The notes: generated from the letters alone by a model not told the origin. A stretch of 45,092 nt of DNA from Alphaproteobacteria bacterium (GCA_022825195.1 JAJDYL010000026.1:1-45092); one strand, 5' to 3'. Shown: positions 1 through 8,546, counted from the first letter of the stretch. Made by a program: numbers and translations.

Positions 1-73
1 CTGCGCCGCATCGAAATCCTCCCTCAATGGGATCCCTGCCCTCATACCGATACTCCAATCGCTGGATCGGCAT
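1..73 (-). CDS. Partial outward-reading ORF, left copy
   Basis: This is the mirror of the right-edge frame. Read on the minus strand from ATG 73-71 it gives MPIQRLEYRYEGRDPIEGGF and runs off the window. It supports the view that the same multicopy gene lies beyond both edges. Confidence 0.3.
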   Translation of the reverse strand, partial: MPIQRLEYRYEGRDPIEGGFRCGA

Positions 74-136
74 TGAGTCAGAAGTCGATCTCCTTGGGAA
101 TCCCCTCAATGAGTCTCAAACCTCAACCGCTGGTAT
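1..136. repeat. Left copy of perfect 136-bp terminal inverted repeat
   Basis: Bases 1-136 are the exact reverse complement of 44955-45090 (position p pairs with 45091-p), with no mismatch found by hand. Identity stops at 136/137. On the minus strand this copy holds the start of a frame reading MPIQRLEYRYEGRDPIEGGF that runs off the window. The inner tip is ACCGCTGGTAT. The copy also supplies the start codon and first codons of the EF-hand gene. The likeliest reading is the end of a multicopy element where the assembly stopped; a true terminal inverted repeat is possible. Confidence 0.9.
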
Positions 137-912
137 TAGTCGGCCTTGCGGCCCTCGTGTCGTTGGGCACGCCTGTCGGAGCTGAACCCGTGCCGGAGCG
201 CGCGGCCGGGGTGTGGAGTATCGGGAACGAATGCAGTGGCACAGCGCCTGTGGCGATGGTGAATTCGCGGGCGGCGTTGATGGTGGAAACCCTGAACGGA
301 AAGCCGGCAGTGGCCATTGCAAAGGCCGAGTGGGCCGCCGGTTCCATTGTGCTTTCGTTCGAGAATGGCGGAGAGGAACTCCTCCTCCCGCCCATGGCAA
401 GCCTCCGGGAGTGCGCGGCCTTGCCCGGGTTGCTGCCGGTCGTGTTCGCCGAGACGGTTGCCGTATTCCGAAGGTTCGACGAGATCGACGAGGCTTGCCT
501 GGGTGAAGACGGCCCGGGCCTGCACTGCGCCGCGGTCGGCTTCGAACTTATCGACATTACCGGAGACGGGCAGTTGTCCCGGGCCGAAATCGGTCGGGCG
601 ATTCGCGCGGCGGCGTTTTTCGTCGGCTATCGGGTGATCGCCGACAAGCAGAAAACGACGTTCGTGCCCGTCGACGACCTGTTGCTGGCATGGTTTGCGG
701 GTTCGGCCTTGGGGCCGGTCATCGCCGGCAACCTCGTCGATTCTTACGACTACGACGGCGACGGCCTCCTGTCGCTGGCCGAACTGATGCAGGATCGCAC
801 GCCCGAGGAAAGTCTTGAAGGCGCGCTTGCGGCAATGGCGGCGGAGATGGCCCCGGAGGCGTTGGCCGCCGTCATGCGGTCGGCGACCGGCATTCTGGAC
901 GTGCTGCGATGA
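109..912 (+). CDS. Secreted EF-hand calcium-binding protein
   Basis: This is a 267-residue protein with an apparent signal peptide: a short basic start, then a hydrophobic stretch ending near GTPVGA. Two canonical 12-residue EF-hand loops are visible, DITGDGQLSRAE at about 149-160 and DYDGDGLLSLAE at about 214-225. Both have acidic or hydroxyl residues at loop positions 1, 3 and 5, Gly at 6 and Glu at 12, so calcium binding is expected. Three Cys pairs suggest an oxidising compartment. ATG 109 was chosen because it starts the signal peptide; the frame stays open to the window edge, with a TTG at 73. The start lies inside the terminal repeat, so the original N-terminus may have been replaced. 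The solenoid gene follows 41 bases later. Function is unknown; calcium-dependent envelope protein is an inference. Confidence 0.7.
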   Translation: MSLKPQPLVLVGLAALVSLGTPVGAEPVPERAAGVWSIGNECSGTAPVAMVNSRAALMVETLNGKPAVAIAKAEWAAGSIVLSFENGGEELLLPPMASLRECAALPGLLPVVFAETVAVFRRFDEIDEACLGEDGPGLHCAAVGFELIDITGDGQLSRAEIGRAIRAAAFFVGYRVIADKQKTTFVPVDDLLLAWFAGSALGPVIAGNLVDSYDYDGDGLLSLAELMQDRTPEESLEGALAAMAAEMAPEALAAVMRSATGILDVLR

Positions 913-953
913 CGCCTGCGGCGATCCTGTCCTGTCCCTTGGAGAAAATTGCG

Positions 954-2246
954 ATGACACGTCTCATCATCCTGGCTCTTGCCGTTCTGCTGCCGGGCCT
1001 CGCCCTAGCGGATGAGGCCCGGGAACTCCGCCTTGAGGCCGGCGCGTTAATCCAGGCTGCTGAAGTTGCAGACACTGCGAGGGAGCGGAAAAAACTCCTT
1101 GAAGAAGCCCGGGGCAAACTTCTTGAGGTCCGGAAACGCTATCCGTCGGAGTCCACACAGTTGACGCTCTATATCGGAGGCGAGCGCGTTACGCTGACCC
1201 CTGAAATCTTGGAGGCGAGGATTGCGAATAACAAGTGTCTGTCGTCACCGACGATGAAGTGCTTGTTGGCGTGGGTATTGTCACGCATTGCGGAATTAAA
1301 AGATTCAAACTCTCGCACATGGGGTTTGGTCAACACCGCTAACCTGCATGCCGCGGCGGGGGACATCGCCGGGGCGCTGCACATCGCCGGGGCGCTGCAA
1401 AGCGCTGAAGAATCCGAGGGGCTAGTGGGGCTAAGCCCCCGCGGGACTGCTTTGGACCGCATCGGTACAGCACAGGCCGAGGCGGGGGACATCGCCGGGG
1501 CGCTGCAAACGGCTCAGAGAATCAAAAATGCAAACGCTCGCGCGTGGGCTTTGAAGAACATTGCCGTCGCGCAGGCCGAGGCGGGGGACATTGCCGGAGC
1601 GCTGCAAACCGCTGCAAGAATTAAGGGAGGGCGGGGAAATCCTTTCGGGAGTGCTTTGGCCGGCATCGCCACCGCGCAGGCCGCCGCGCAGGCCGAGGCG
1701 GGGGACATTGCCGGGGCGCTGCAAACGGTTCGGGGAATCAAAGACGCAAGGCATCATGCTGGTGCATTGGCCAGCATCGCCACCGCGCAGGCCAAGGCGG
1801 GGCGTGAAACGGAATCGACGGCGACCTTTGTCGAAGCACTGCAAACCGCTGCGGGAATCAAAAACACAGGCACTCGCGCGTGGGCTTTGGAGAACATTGC
1901 CGTCGCGCAGGCCGAGGCGGGGCACATCGCCGGGGCGCTGCAAACCGTTGCGGATATCGAAAACGCAGGCTCTCGTGAGTCGGCTTTGGCCGGCATCCCC
2001 ACCGCCCAGGCCGAGGCGGGGGATATCGCCGGGGCGCTGCAAACCGCTGCGGACATCGAAGACACATACTCCCGCGCGTCGGCTTTGGCCGGCATCGCCA
2101 CCGCGCAGGCCAAGGCGGGGCATGAAGCGGAATCGACGGCGACCTTTGTCGAAGCACTGCAAACCGCTGCGGGAATCAAAGATGCAGAGGGTCGTACGGG
2201 CGCATTGTATAACATCGCCACCATACTCGCCAACGCAAACCAGTGA
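954..2246 (+). CDS. Secreted alpha-solenoid (TPR-like) repeat protein
   Basis: This is a 430-residue protein. It starts at ATG 954 behind a GGAG ribosome site and has a clear signal peptide (MTRLIILALAVLLPGLALA). After about 115 residues of helical, partly charged N-terminal domain come roughly eight and a half repeats of about 33 residues. The consensus is ALxxIAxAQAEAGDIAGALQ, then TAxxI and a variable linker, typical of helix-turn-helix solenoids of the TPR/Sel1 kind. The fifth and eighth repeats carry a matching seven-residue insertion (ESTATFVE context), and one repeat has a short duplication (AQAAAQAEAG). DNA identity between units is high, so the array expanded recently. It probably mediates protein-protein contacts outside the cytoplasm and may act with the EF-hand protein encoded just upstream. 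No exact family is assigned. Confidence 0.75.
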   Translation: MTRLIILALAVLLPGLALADEARELRLEAGALIQAAEVADTARERKKLLEEARGKLLEVRKRYPSESTQLTLYIGGERVTLTPEILEARIANNKCLSSPTMKCLLAWVLSRIAELKDSNSRTWGLVNTANLHAAAGDIAGALHIAGALQSAEESEGLVGLSPRGTALDRIGTAQAEAGDIAGALQTAQRIKNANARAWALKNIAVAQAEAGDIAGALQTAARIKGGRGNPFGSALAGIATAQAAAQAEAGDIAGALQTVRGIKDARHHAGALASIATAQAKAGRETESTATFVEALQTAAGIKNTGTRAWALENIAVAQAEAGHIAGALQTVADIENAGSRESALAGIPTAQAEAGDIAGALQTAADIEDTYSRASALAGIATAQAKAGHEAESTATFVEALQTAAGIKDAEGRTGALYNIATILANANQ

Positions 2247-2339
2247 CCGTTACGCAAAGGTACATATGCGAGGTAGATATGGATAAGTGCCAAACCACAC
2301 CCAAAGATATCCGGGGACGTTTCTGGGCCATCGGTAGCG

Positions 2340-2475
2340 GTTATGCAGTTGGCTACCGGCATTATGAACCTGCTGTGATGACGCCTGCGGCGGCCCTGTC
2401 CTGTTCTTTGGAGAAAATTGCGATGAAACGCTTCGTCATCCTGGCTTCTTGTCGCTCTGCTGCCCAGCCTCGCCC
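2340..2475 (+). pseudogene. Degenerate second copy of the EF-hand/solenoid gene junction
   Basis: Bases 2340-2475 align with 871-1005 at about 85% identity by hand count, with one single-base insertion. The block spans the C-terminal codons and stop of the EF-hand gene, the ribosome site (TTGGAGAAAATTGCGATG) and the signal-peptide start of the next gene. In this copy the ATG at 2423 begins MKRFVILA, and the extra T then shifts the hydrophobic stretch out of frame. Removing it restores a plausible signal peptide (MKRFVILALVALLPSLA). No repeat array follows. It looks like the remnant of a tandem duplication of the two-gene unit. Confidence 0.65.
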
Positions 2476-2843
2476 GCCGGCCCGGTCGTCGATTCCTTCG
2501 CCATCGCCCCTCCTTCCGCCGCGCCGACGCGGCTCTCGTAAATCCGCCACGTCAACGCGGCCTCGAAAACCACAAACCCGGACGGGACGATCCGCCGCCG
2601 GCGTGCGCCTCCGGGTTTGCGACCGCGGTGACGGGCGCTTGCTTTCCTGCCTTTCCGGCTGGTGTCGAGTGCGGAAATATGGCGCGCGGCCGGCGCCTCC
2701 GCCGGACGGATCAGGTCATGGCCTCGTTCGTTCCCTCAAGGGTTCGAGAACATTTATAGGATAATAAGCTAAGTAATAAAGAACAAAATAGATTTTGTCG
2801 CCAGACTGCCGGGAATGCCGCGAGAAGGGGCCGGGACCGCGCT
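2476..2843. other. Gene-free stretch with AT-rich palindrome downstream of recJ
   Basis: No convincing gene is present; the frames here have no recognisable domain. An AT-rich island lies at about 2745-2798. It contains ACAAAAT (2783-2789) and ATTTTGT (2792-2798), a 7-bp inverted repeat with a two-base loop. On the minus strand this follows recJ and precedes TTCTTT, so it could be a weak terminator or an operator. Neither role is certain. Confidence 0.4.
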
Positions 2844-4613
2844 TTACGCCGCCGCTCCTGCCGGGGCCGCGTCCGAGACGACGAACTGCACCGCGCCGTC
2901 GCCGCGCCAGTCGTCGGCCCGGAGGGTTCCGGCGATATGCAGGGCAGGCCCGTCCGTCTCCAGCAGCGCCCGGCCCAACGGCGTTTCCGCCGAGCGGAAG
3001 GCGATGGCCGCGAGGCGTCCGCCGCCGCCGTCGCCGAGGTCGGCGCGGACATGGTTCCTGCCGACGATGCGGGCATGGCGGACGCGTACCCCCGGCAGCG
3101 CGAACACCGGCTCCGGATTGCCGCGGCCGAAGGGCCCGACAGCCTCCAGATGCTCCAGAAGCCCGCCCGTCGCGCCGGCAACCGAGAGGCCGGCATCGAT
3201 GTCGAGCGGCGGCGCATGGCCTGCCGCGGGCACCAGCGCGCCCAGCCGCTCCGCGAGGAACGCCTCGAAGGCGGCGCGCTTGGCCGTGTCCAGCGTGAAA
3301 CCGGCCGCCATGTCGTGGCCGCCGCCCGCTTCGAGCAGGCCGGCGTCCCTTGCGGCCAGGACCGCCGGACCGATGGGCACGCCGGGCACCGAGCGCGCCG
3401 AGCCGCGTATCCGGCCGTTCTCCCGGGCGCCGACAAGGGCCGGCCTGCGGAACCGCTCGACAAGGCGGCTTGCCACGATGCCGACGACGCCCGGATGCCA
3501 GCCTTCGCCGGCGGCGAAGACGAAGGGCGCGCCTTCCTCCGGTTCCGTCGCCAGCGCGGCGGCCAGCACTTCCGCCTCGACCTGCCGGCGCTCGCCGTTG
3601 AGCCGTTCCAACGTTTCGGCGAGGCGGCGCGCCTCCCCGGCGTCGTCCGAGGCCAGCAGCCTTGCGCCGAGCCCGGCATCGCCGACGCGCCCGCCGGCAT
3701 TGATCCGGGGGCCGAGCACGAAGGCCAGATGGTAGGCGCCCGGCCGCCGCTCGACCCCGGCCGCGGCAAGCAGCGCGGCGATGCCGGGATTGCCCCTCCG
3801 GGCCAGCACTTCGAGGCCGCGCGCGACGAATGTCCGGTTGAGGCCGGTCAGCTCCATCACGTCCGCCACCGTGCCGAGCGCCACGAGGTCGAGCCATTCG
3901 CGCAGGTCGGGTTCCGGCCGGTAGCGGTAATGCCCGCGCCGGCGGAGCGCCCGGTTGGCCGCGACGGCCAGCAGGAAGACGACCCCGACGGCGGCAAGTC
4001 CGCCGAGCGTGCCGGTCTCGTCCATGCGGTTGGGGTTCACCACGGCCAGCGCCTCCGGAAGCCGGGCCTCCGGCAGATGATGGTCGAGCACGACGCATTC
4101 GAGGCCGATCCGCGCCGCATGGGCGAGCGGCGCGAAGGCGGTGGTGCCGCAATCGACCAGCAGCACGAGCCTGCATCCGGCTTCCGCGAACCGGTCGAAC
4201 GCCGCTTCGTTCGGGCCGTAGCCCTCCGTCAGCCGGTCCGGCACATGGACCGTTGCCGCGCCGCCCGCCGCGCCGAGAAAACGGGAAAGCAGCGCGGCCG
4301 AGGTCGCGCCGTCCACGTCGTAGTCGGCGAAGACCGCGACCGTTTCGCCGGCTTCGGCGGCGTCGGCGAGCCGTTCGGCCGCGAGGTCCATGTCCTTGAG
4401 ACCCGACGGGTCCGGCAGGGTGGTCCTCAGCTTCGGATCGAGGAAGGCCGCCGCCGTTTCGGCCGTCACCCCCCGGTTGGCGAGCACCCGCGCGGCAATC
4501 TCCGGCAGCCCTTCCCTTTGGGCGATCGCCGCCGCCGTCCTCGCATCGCCCGGCCGCTCGCGCCAGGCCCGGCCCCCGAGCGAGCGCGCAATGCCGAGGA
4601 AGGGTTCAGGCAT
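2844..4613 (-). CDS. recJ: Single-stranded-DNA-specific exonuclease RecJ
   Basis: This 589-residue protein has the normal RecJ length. Motif I of the DHH phosphoesterase domain is at about 97-102 (DYDVDG), the DHH triad at about 177-179, and the DHHA1 motif GGHDMAAG at about 430-438. RecJ degrades single-stranded DNA 5' to 3', needs divalent metal, and acts in RecF-type recombination, mismatch repair and base excision repair. ATG 4613 overlaps the end of glpX by 8 bases, so translation is probably coupled. It is the last gene of the aminotransferase-hom-glpX-recJ operon, an order common in alphaproteobacteria. All motif residues inspected are intact. Confidence 0.97.
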   Translation of the reverse strand: MPEPFLGIARSLGGRAWRERPGDARTAAAIAQREGLPEIAARVLANRGVTAETAAAFLDPKLRTTLPDPSGLKDMDLAAERLADAAEAGETVAVFADYDVDGATSAALLSRFLGAAGGAATVHVPDRLTEGYGPNEAAFDRFAEAGCRLVLLVDCGTTAFAPLAHAARIGLECVVLDHHLPEARLPEALAVVNPNRMDETGTLGGLAAVGVVFLLAVAANRALRRRGHYRYRPEPDLREWLDLVALGTVADVMELTGLNRTFVARGLEVLARRGNPGIAALLAAAGVERRPGAYHLAFVLGPRINAGGRVGDAGLGARLLASDDAGEARRLAETLERLNGERRQVEAEVLAAALATEPEEGAPFVFAAGEGWHPGVVGIVASRLVERFRRPALVGARENGRIRGSARSVPGVPIGPAVLAARDAGLLEAGGGHDMAAGFTLDTAKRAAFEAFLAERLGALVPAAGHAPPLDIDAGLSVAGATGGLLEHLEAVGPFGRGNPEPVFALPGVRVRHARIVGRNHVRADLGDGGGGRLAAIAFRSAETPLGRALLETDGPALHIAGTLRADDWRGDGAVQFVVSDAAPAGAAA

Positions 4614-5616
4614 CCACGGCGTCGAAGCCGGTCTTGCGGTCGAAATTGTGCCAGGCCTCGACGGTCCGCACGGTGCCGCTCTTGGAGCGCATGATCATGG
4701 AGTGCGTGTAGCCGCCGCCGGCGAAGCGGCGCACGCCGCGCAGCATCGTGCCGGAGGTCACGCCCGTTGCGGCGAACATCACGTCGCCGCTGGCAAGTTC
4801 CAGCAGGCCGTATTTCCGGTGCAGGTCCTGGATGCCGATGCGCTCGGCGCGGGCGCGCTCATCGTCGTTGCGGAACAGCAGCCGGCCCTGGAACTGCCCG
4901 CCGATGCAGCGCAGCGCCGCCGCCGCCAGCACGCCCTCCGGCGCGCCGCCCGAGCCCATGTAGATATCGATGCCGCTGTCCGGCCGCGAGGTGGCGATGA
5001 CGCCGGAGACGTCGCCGTCCTGGATGAGCTGGATGCGCGAACCGGCGTCGCGTACCGCGCCAATCAGGTCTTCGTGCCGGGGCCGGTCGAGAATGCAGAC
5101 CACGAGGTCGGCAACGGCCAGGCCCTTGGCCTCCGCCAGCGCCGCCAGGTTGTCCGCCGGGCTCCGGTCGAGATCGACCACTCCTTCCGGCAGGTCCGCG
5201 CCCACGGCGATCTTGTCCATGTAGACGTCGGGCGCATGGAGGAAGCCGCCTTCTTCCGCCATGGCGATGACGGCAAGCGCGTTCGACCCGCCCTTGGCGG
5301 TGATCGTGGTGCCTTCCAGCGGGTCGAGCGCGATGTCGATCTTCGGGCCGCCGGCGCCGACCCGCTCGCCGATATAGAGCATCGGCGCCTCGTCGCGCTC
5401 TCCTTCGCCGATTACCACGGTGCCGTCGATGGTCAGGTCGTTGAGCGCCCGTCGCATGGCGTCCACCGCCGCCTGGTCGGCGGCCTTTTCGTCCCCGCGG
5501 CCCATCAGGCGCGACGCTGCGAGCGCGGCGGCTTCCGTGACCCGCACGGCTTCCAGCGCAAGGTTGCGGTCCATCGCGGCCCTGGCGCTGTCGGTTGCGG
5601 ACGGTGTGTCCGGCAT
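4606..5616 (-). CDS. glpX: Class II fructose-1,6-bisphosphatase GlpX
   Basis: This 336-residue cytoplasmic enzyme hydrolyses fructose 1,6-bisphosphate in gluconeogenesis. Family hallmarks are the GEGERDEAPMLY metal-site segment near residue 70 and the DPLEGTT signature of lithium-sensitive phosphatases. It lies 24 bases after hom and overlaps recJ by 8 bases, so all four genes are probably one transcript. The pairing of an amino-acid gene (hom) with a gluconeogenic gene and a repair gene is conserved in alphaproteobacteria and does not indicate one pathway. Some class II enzymes also act on sedoheptulose 1,7-bisphosphate; the sequence does not settle this. Confidence 0.96.
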   Translation of the reverse strand: MPDTPSATDSARAAMDRNLALEAVRVTEAAALAASRLMGRGDEKAADQAAVDAMRRALNDLTIDGTVVIGEGERDEAPMLYIGERVGAGGPKIDIALDPLEGTTITAKGGSNALAVIAMAEEGGFLHAPDVYMDKIAVGADLPEGVVDLDRSPADNLAALAEAKGLAVADLVVCILDRPRHEDLIGAVRDAGSRIQLIQDGDVSGVIATSRPDSGIDIYMGSGGAPEGVLAAAALRCIGGQFQGRLLFRNDDERARAERIGIQDLHRKYGLLELASGDVMFAATGVTSGTMLRGVRRFAGGGYTHSMIMRSKSGTVRTVEAWHNFDRKTGFDAVDA

Positions 5617-5640
5617 GGATCGGGCCTCCTTCCGGTTTCG

Positions 5641-6930
5641 CTACAGGGCCTCGATGCGGATCGAAAGCGGCGGTTCGGTCACCGCGTCCTGGCGCGCGAT
5701 TTCGGCAAGCGCGGCCTTCAGGTCGCGCTCCTCCGTCTCGTGCGTGACGATCACGACCGGCACGCGCCCCTCCGGCGCCCGGCCCCGCTGCAGGACCGAC
5801 TCGATGGAAATGCCGTGCGCGCCCAAGCTGGAGGCGACGGACGCGAGCACGCGCGGGCGGTCCATCACCATGAGGCGGATATAGTAGGCGCCCCGATGCG
5901 CTTCCATCGGCGCCGCCTGCAGCGGTTTCAATGCCGCGGCCGGCACGCCGAAGGCCGGCGCCCGGAAGCCCCGCGCGATGTCGATGATGTCGGCGGCGAC
6001 GGCCGAAGCAGTCGGCCCTGCCCCGGCGCCGGGGCCTTCGAGCACGGTGCGGCCGACCTGGCTGCCCTCGACCACGACGGCGTTGAGCACTCCGTCCACA
6101 TGCGCGATCGGCGCCTCGACCGGCACCATGCAGGGATGGACGCGCTGCTCCAGCCCGGCATCCGACCGGCGCGCGATCCCCAGAAGCTTGATCCGGTATC
6201 CGAGCTCCTCCGCGAAGGCGATGTCGAGCGCGGAGACGCTGCGGATGCCCTCGACATGAACGGCCGCCAGATCGACCTCGGTACCGAAAGCGAGGCTCGC
6301 GAGGATGGCGAGCTTGTGGGCGGCGTCCACGCCGTCGATGTCGAAGCCCGGGTCGGCCTCGGCGTAGCCCAGGTCCTGCGCTTCCTTGAGAACGGTCGCG
6401 AAGTCGCGTCCCGTCCGGCGCATGTCCGAGAGCATGTAGTTGCATGTGCCGTTCAGGATACCCATCACACGCTGGATTTCGTTGCCGGCAAAGCCCTCGC
6501 GCACGGCCTTGACGACCGGTATGCCGCCGGCGACGGCGGCCTCCCAGCAGAGCGCGGCGCCAGCCGCTTCCGCCGCCCGGGCGAGGTCCGCGCCATGATG
6601 GGCGAGCAGCGCCTTGTTGGCGGTGACGACATGGCGGCCGGCGGCGAGCGCCGCCTCGCAAACCGCCTTGGCCGGCCCGTCGGAACCGCCGATCAGCTCG
6701 ACGACGACATCGGCCTCCGTGCTCCGCGCCATGGCGACGGCGTCGTCATGCCAGCGGTAGCGGTCGAGGGATACGCCCCGGTCCCGACCGCGTTCGCGCG
6801 CGGAGACATCGACGATCTCGATCCGGCGCCCGGCCCTGAGTTCCAGCAGGCCGGCCTCGCGCTCGATGAGCCGGACGAGACCGGCTCCCACCGTTCCGAG
6901 GCCGGCGACGGCAAGCCTGAGCGCGGTCAT
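5641..6930 (-). CDS. hom: Homoserine dehydrogenase with C-terminal ACT domain
   Basis: This 429-residue enzyme reduces aspartate semialdehyde to homoserine with NAD(P)H, on the route to threonine and methionine. The N-terminal Rossmann loop reads VAGLGTVGAGLV at about 7-18. The central catalytic domain includes GILNGTCNYML and the EAQDLGYAEADP segment typical of the family. A C-terminal ACT domain (from about residue 350, beginning YYIRLMVMDRP) implies allosteric feedback, usually by threonine. ATG 6930 overlaps the upstream aminotransferase stop by 4 bases, so the two genes are translationally coupled. Confidence 0.97.
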   Translation of the reverse strand: MTALRLAVAGLGTVGAGLVRLIEREAGLLELRAGRRIEIVDVSARERGRDRGVSLDRYRWHDDAVAMARSTEADVVVELIGGSDGPAKAVCEAALAAGRHVVTANKALLAHHGADLARAAEAAGAALCWEAAVAGGIPVVKAVREGFAGNEIQRVMGILNGTCNYMLSDMRRTGRDFATVLKEAQDLGYAEADPGFDIDGVDAAHKLAILASLAFGTEVDLAAVHVEGIRSVSALDIAFAEELGYRIKLLGIARRSDAGLEQRVHPCMVPVEAPIAHVDGVLNAVVVEGSQVGRTVLEGPGAGAGPTASAVAADIIDIARGFRAPAFGVPAAALKPLQAAPMEAHRGAYYIRLMVMDRPRVLASVASSLGAHGISIESVLQRGRAPEGRVPVVIVTHETEERDLKAALAEIARQDAVTEPPLSIRIEAL

Positions 6931-8153
6931 CGCCCGGCCGCGGCGACGTGCTGTCCCGCCTCCCCGGCAAAGGCTTCGGCGGCTGCCAGGAACTGCCTGA
7001 CGCCGCGCGCGGCCTGGCGGATGCGCTGCCGGTTTTCCACCAGCGCCATGCGCACGAACCCCTCGCCATATTCGCCGAAGCCCACGCCCGGCGAAACGGC
7101 GACCTTCGCCTCGCGCAGCAGCAACTTGGAGAATTCCAGCGAGCCCATGCCGGCGAGCGCCGGCGGCAGCGGCGCCCAGGCGAACATGGTCGCCGGCGGC
7201 GGCGGCACTTCCCAGCCGGCCTGCCCGAAGGCACTCACCAGCGTGTCGCGCCGCTCCCGGTAGAGCGCGCGCAGCTCCTCCACGCAGTCCTGCGGCCCGT
7301 TCAGCGCCGCCACCGCAGCGACCTGGATCGGCGTGAACGCACCGTAGTCGAGATAGGACTTCACCCGCGCAAGCGCGCCGACGAGCCGCGCATTGCCGAC
7401 GCAGAAGCCGACCCGCCAGCCCGGCATGGAATAGGTCTTCGAAAGCGAGGTGAACTCCACCGCAACATCGCGCGCGCCGGGCACCTGGAGCACCGACGGC
7501 GGCGGCCGGCCGTCGAAATAGATCTCCGCGTAGGCGAGGTCGGAGATGATCCAGATCCCGTGCCGGCGGCAGAAGTCCACCACCTCGCCGTAGAAGTCGA
7601 GGTCGGCCACCTCCGCCGTCGGGTTGGAGGGATAGTTCAGGAGGAGCGCAGTCGGCGGCGGCACCGAATGGCGCGCCGCGCGCTCCAGTTCGGCCATGAA
7701 GTCGTAACCGGGCCCCACCGGGATATGCCGGGCCGACGCGCCGGCGATGATGAAGCCGTAGGGGTGGATCGGATAGGAGGGGTTCGGCACCAGCACGATA
7801 TCGCCCGGCGAGGAGATCGCCTGGGCCAGATTGGCGAGCCCCTCCTTGGAGCCGAGCGTGACGACGGCTTCCCGTTCGGGGTCGATCTCCACGCCGAAGC
7901 GCCGGTCGTAATAGGCCGCGATCGCCCGCCGCAGTCCCGGGATGCCGCGCGAGGTCGAGTAGCGGTGGGCGCGGGGGTCGCGGACCGTCTCCACCATCTT
8001 TTCCACGATATGCGGCGGGGTCGGCCGGTCGGGATTGCCCATGCCGAAATCGATGATGTCCTCGCCGGCGGCGCGCGCGCGGGCCTTCATCTCGTTCACC
8101 TCGGCGAAGAGATAGGGCGGCAGCCGCCGGATTCGGTGGAATTCGCGTTCCAT
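6927..8153 (-). CDS. PLP-dependent class I/II aminotransferase (AlaC/AspC-like)
   Basis: This is a 408-residue fold-type I aminotransferase. The PLP lysine is K239 in the SLSKTYSMPGWRVGF signature. LNYPSNPT near 172-179 and the SDLAYAE segment near 204-210 are the usual cofactor-contact motifs. The protein resembles the AlaC/LL-diaminopimelate-aminotransferase-like group that sits just upstream of hom in many alphaproteobacteria; transamination of alanine or aspartate with 2-oxoglutarate is likely, but the substrate cannot be fixed from sequence. ATG 8153 was chosen over more upstream starts because homology begins there (MEREFHRIRRLPPY). It is the first gene of the four-gene operon. Confidence 0.9.
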   Translation of the reverse strand: MEREFHRIRRLPPYLFAEVNEMKARARAAGEDIIDFGMGNPDRPTPPHIVEKMVETVRDPRAHRYSTSRGIPGLRRAIAAYYDRRFGVEIDPEREAVVTLGSKEGLANLAQAISSPGDIVLVPNPSYPIHPYGFIIAGASARHIPVGPGYDFMAELERAARHSVPPPTALLLNYPSNPTAEVADLDFYGEVVDFCRRHGIWIISDLAYAEIYFDGRPPPSVLQVPGARDVAVEFTSLSKTYSMPGWRVGFCVGNARLVGALARVKSYLDYGAFTPIQVAAVAALNGPQDCVEELRALYRERRDTLVSAFGQAGWEVPPPPATMFAWAPLPPALAGMGSLEFSKLLLREAKVAVSPGVGFGEYGEGFVRMALVENRQRIRQAARGVRQFLAAAEAFAGEAGQHVAAAGR

Positions 8154-8206
8154 GGCCTCCGGTCTCCGGAAACGGGGGGCGGCGCGTTTATAGCAATTGC
8201 GCCGCG

Positions 8207-8530
8207 CTATTCCATGCACTTCCCGTCCTTGCCTGCGCGGCCGGGCGGACAGGCGCGCTCCGCTTCGTGTGCGTCGCGCTCCGCCTCCAGCTGTGCCCGG
8301 AGCGCCGCGATGGCGGCGGGGTCGGAGCCGGGGCGCGGCTCGGACGGGACATCGGCAAGGTCGGGCCAGGGGCGCTCGCGCTGGATGCGCTCCTCGTCCG
8401 CCAGCCGCCCGGCAGGCGGCGGCGTGTCGTCCAGCACGGCGCAGCCCGCGAGCAGCACGGCAATTCCGCACTGCGACAATTTTATGCTGCATCGCAATAA
8501 TGCTCTCGGACTATTATCGATCCGGACCAT
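8207..8530 (-). CDS. Small lipoprotein
   Basis: The frame encodes up to 107 residues. A lipobox is visible as VLLAGC, followed by a Pro-rich and charged segment (DDTPPPAGRL) and a short coiled-coil-like helix (IAALRAQLEAERDAHEAE) ending in CPPGRAGKDGKCME. The start is uncertain: ATG 8530 gives MVRIDNSP, while TTG 8479 gives a shorter n-region nearer the lipobox. It should be an outer-membrane or periplasm-anchored lipoprotein of unknown role. It is divergent from phaC, and the two share the AT-rich 8470-8545 segment as promoter space. Confidence 0.6.
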   Translation of the reverse strand: MVRIDNSPRALLRCSIKLSQCGIAVLLAGCAVLDDTPPPAGRLADEERIQRERPWPDLADVPSEPRPGSDPAAIAALRAQLEAERDAHEAERACPPGRAGKDGKCME

Positions 8531-8546
8531 TGCTGGAGACGGCCCC

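Noticed and set aside
1361..2240. Possible CRISPR array
   Set aside because: The repeats are in codon register with a long frame, differ by coding-type substitutions and have no spacer structure; they encode the solenoid.
2243..2764. 173-codon plus-strand frame after the solenoid gene
   Set aside because: It spans the decayed duplicate, changes composition abruptly to Arg/Pro-rich sequence, and has no recognisable domain.
4390..7263. 957-codon plus-strand frame
   Set aside because: It runs antisense to glpX, hom and recJ and has an Arg/Gly/His-rich composition typical of shadow frames in GC-rich DNA.
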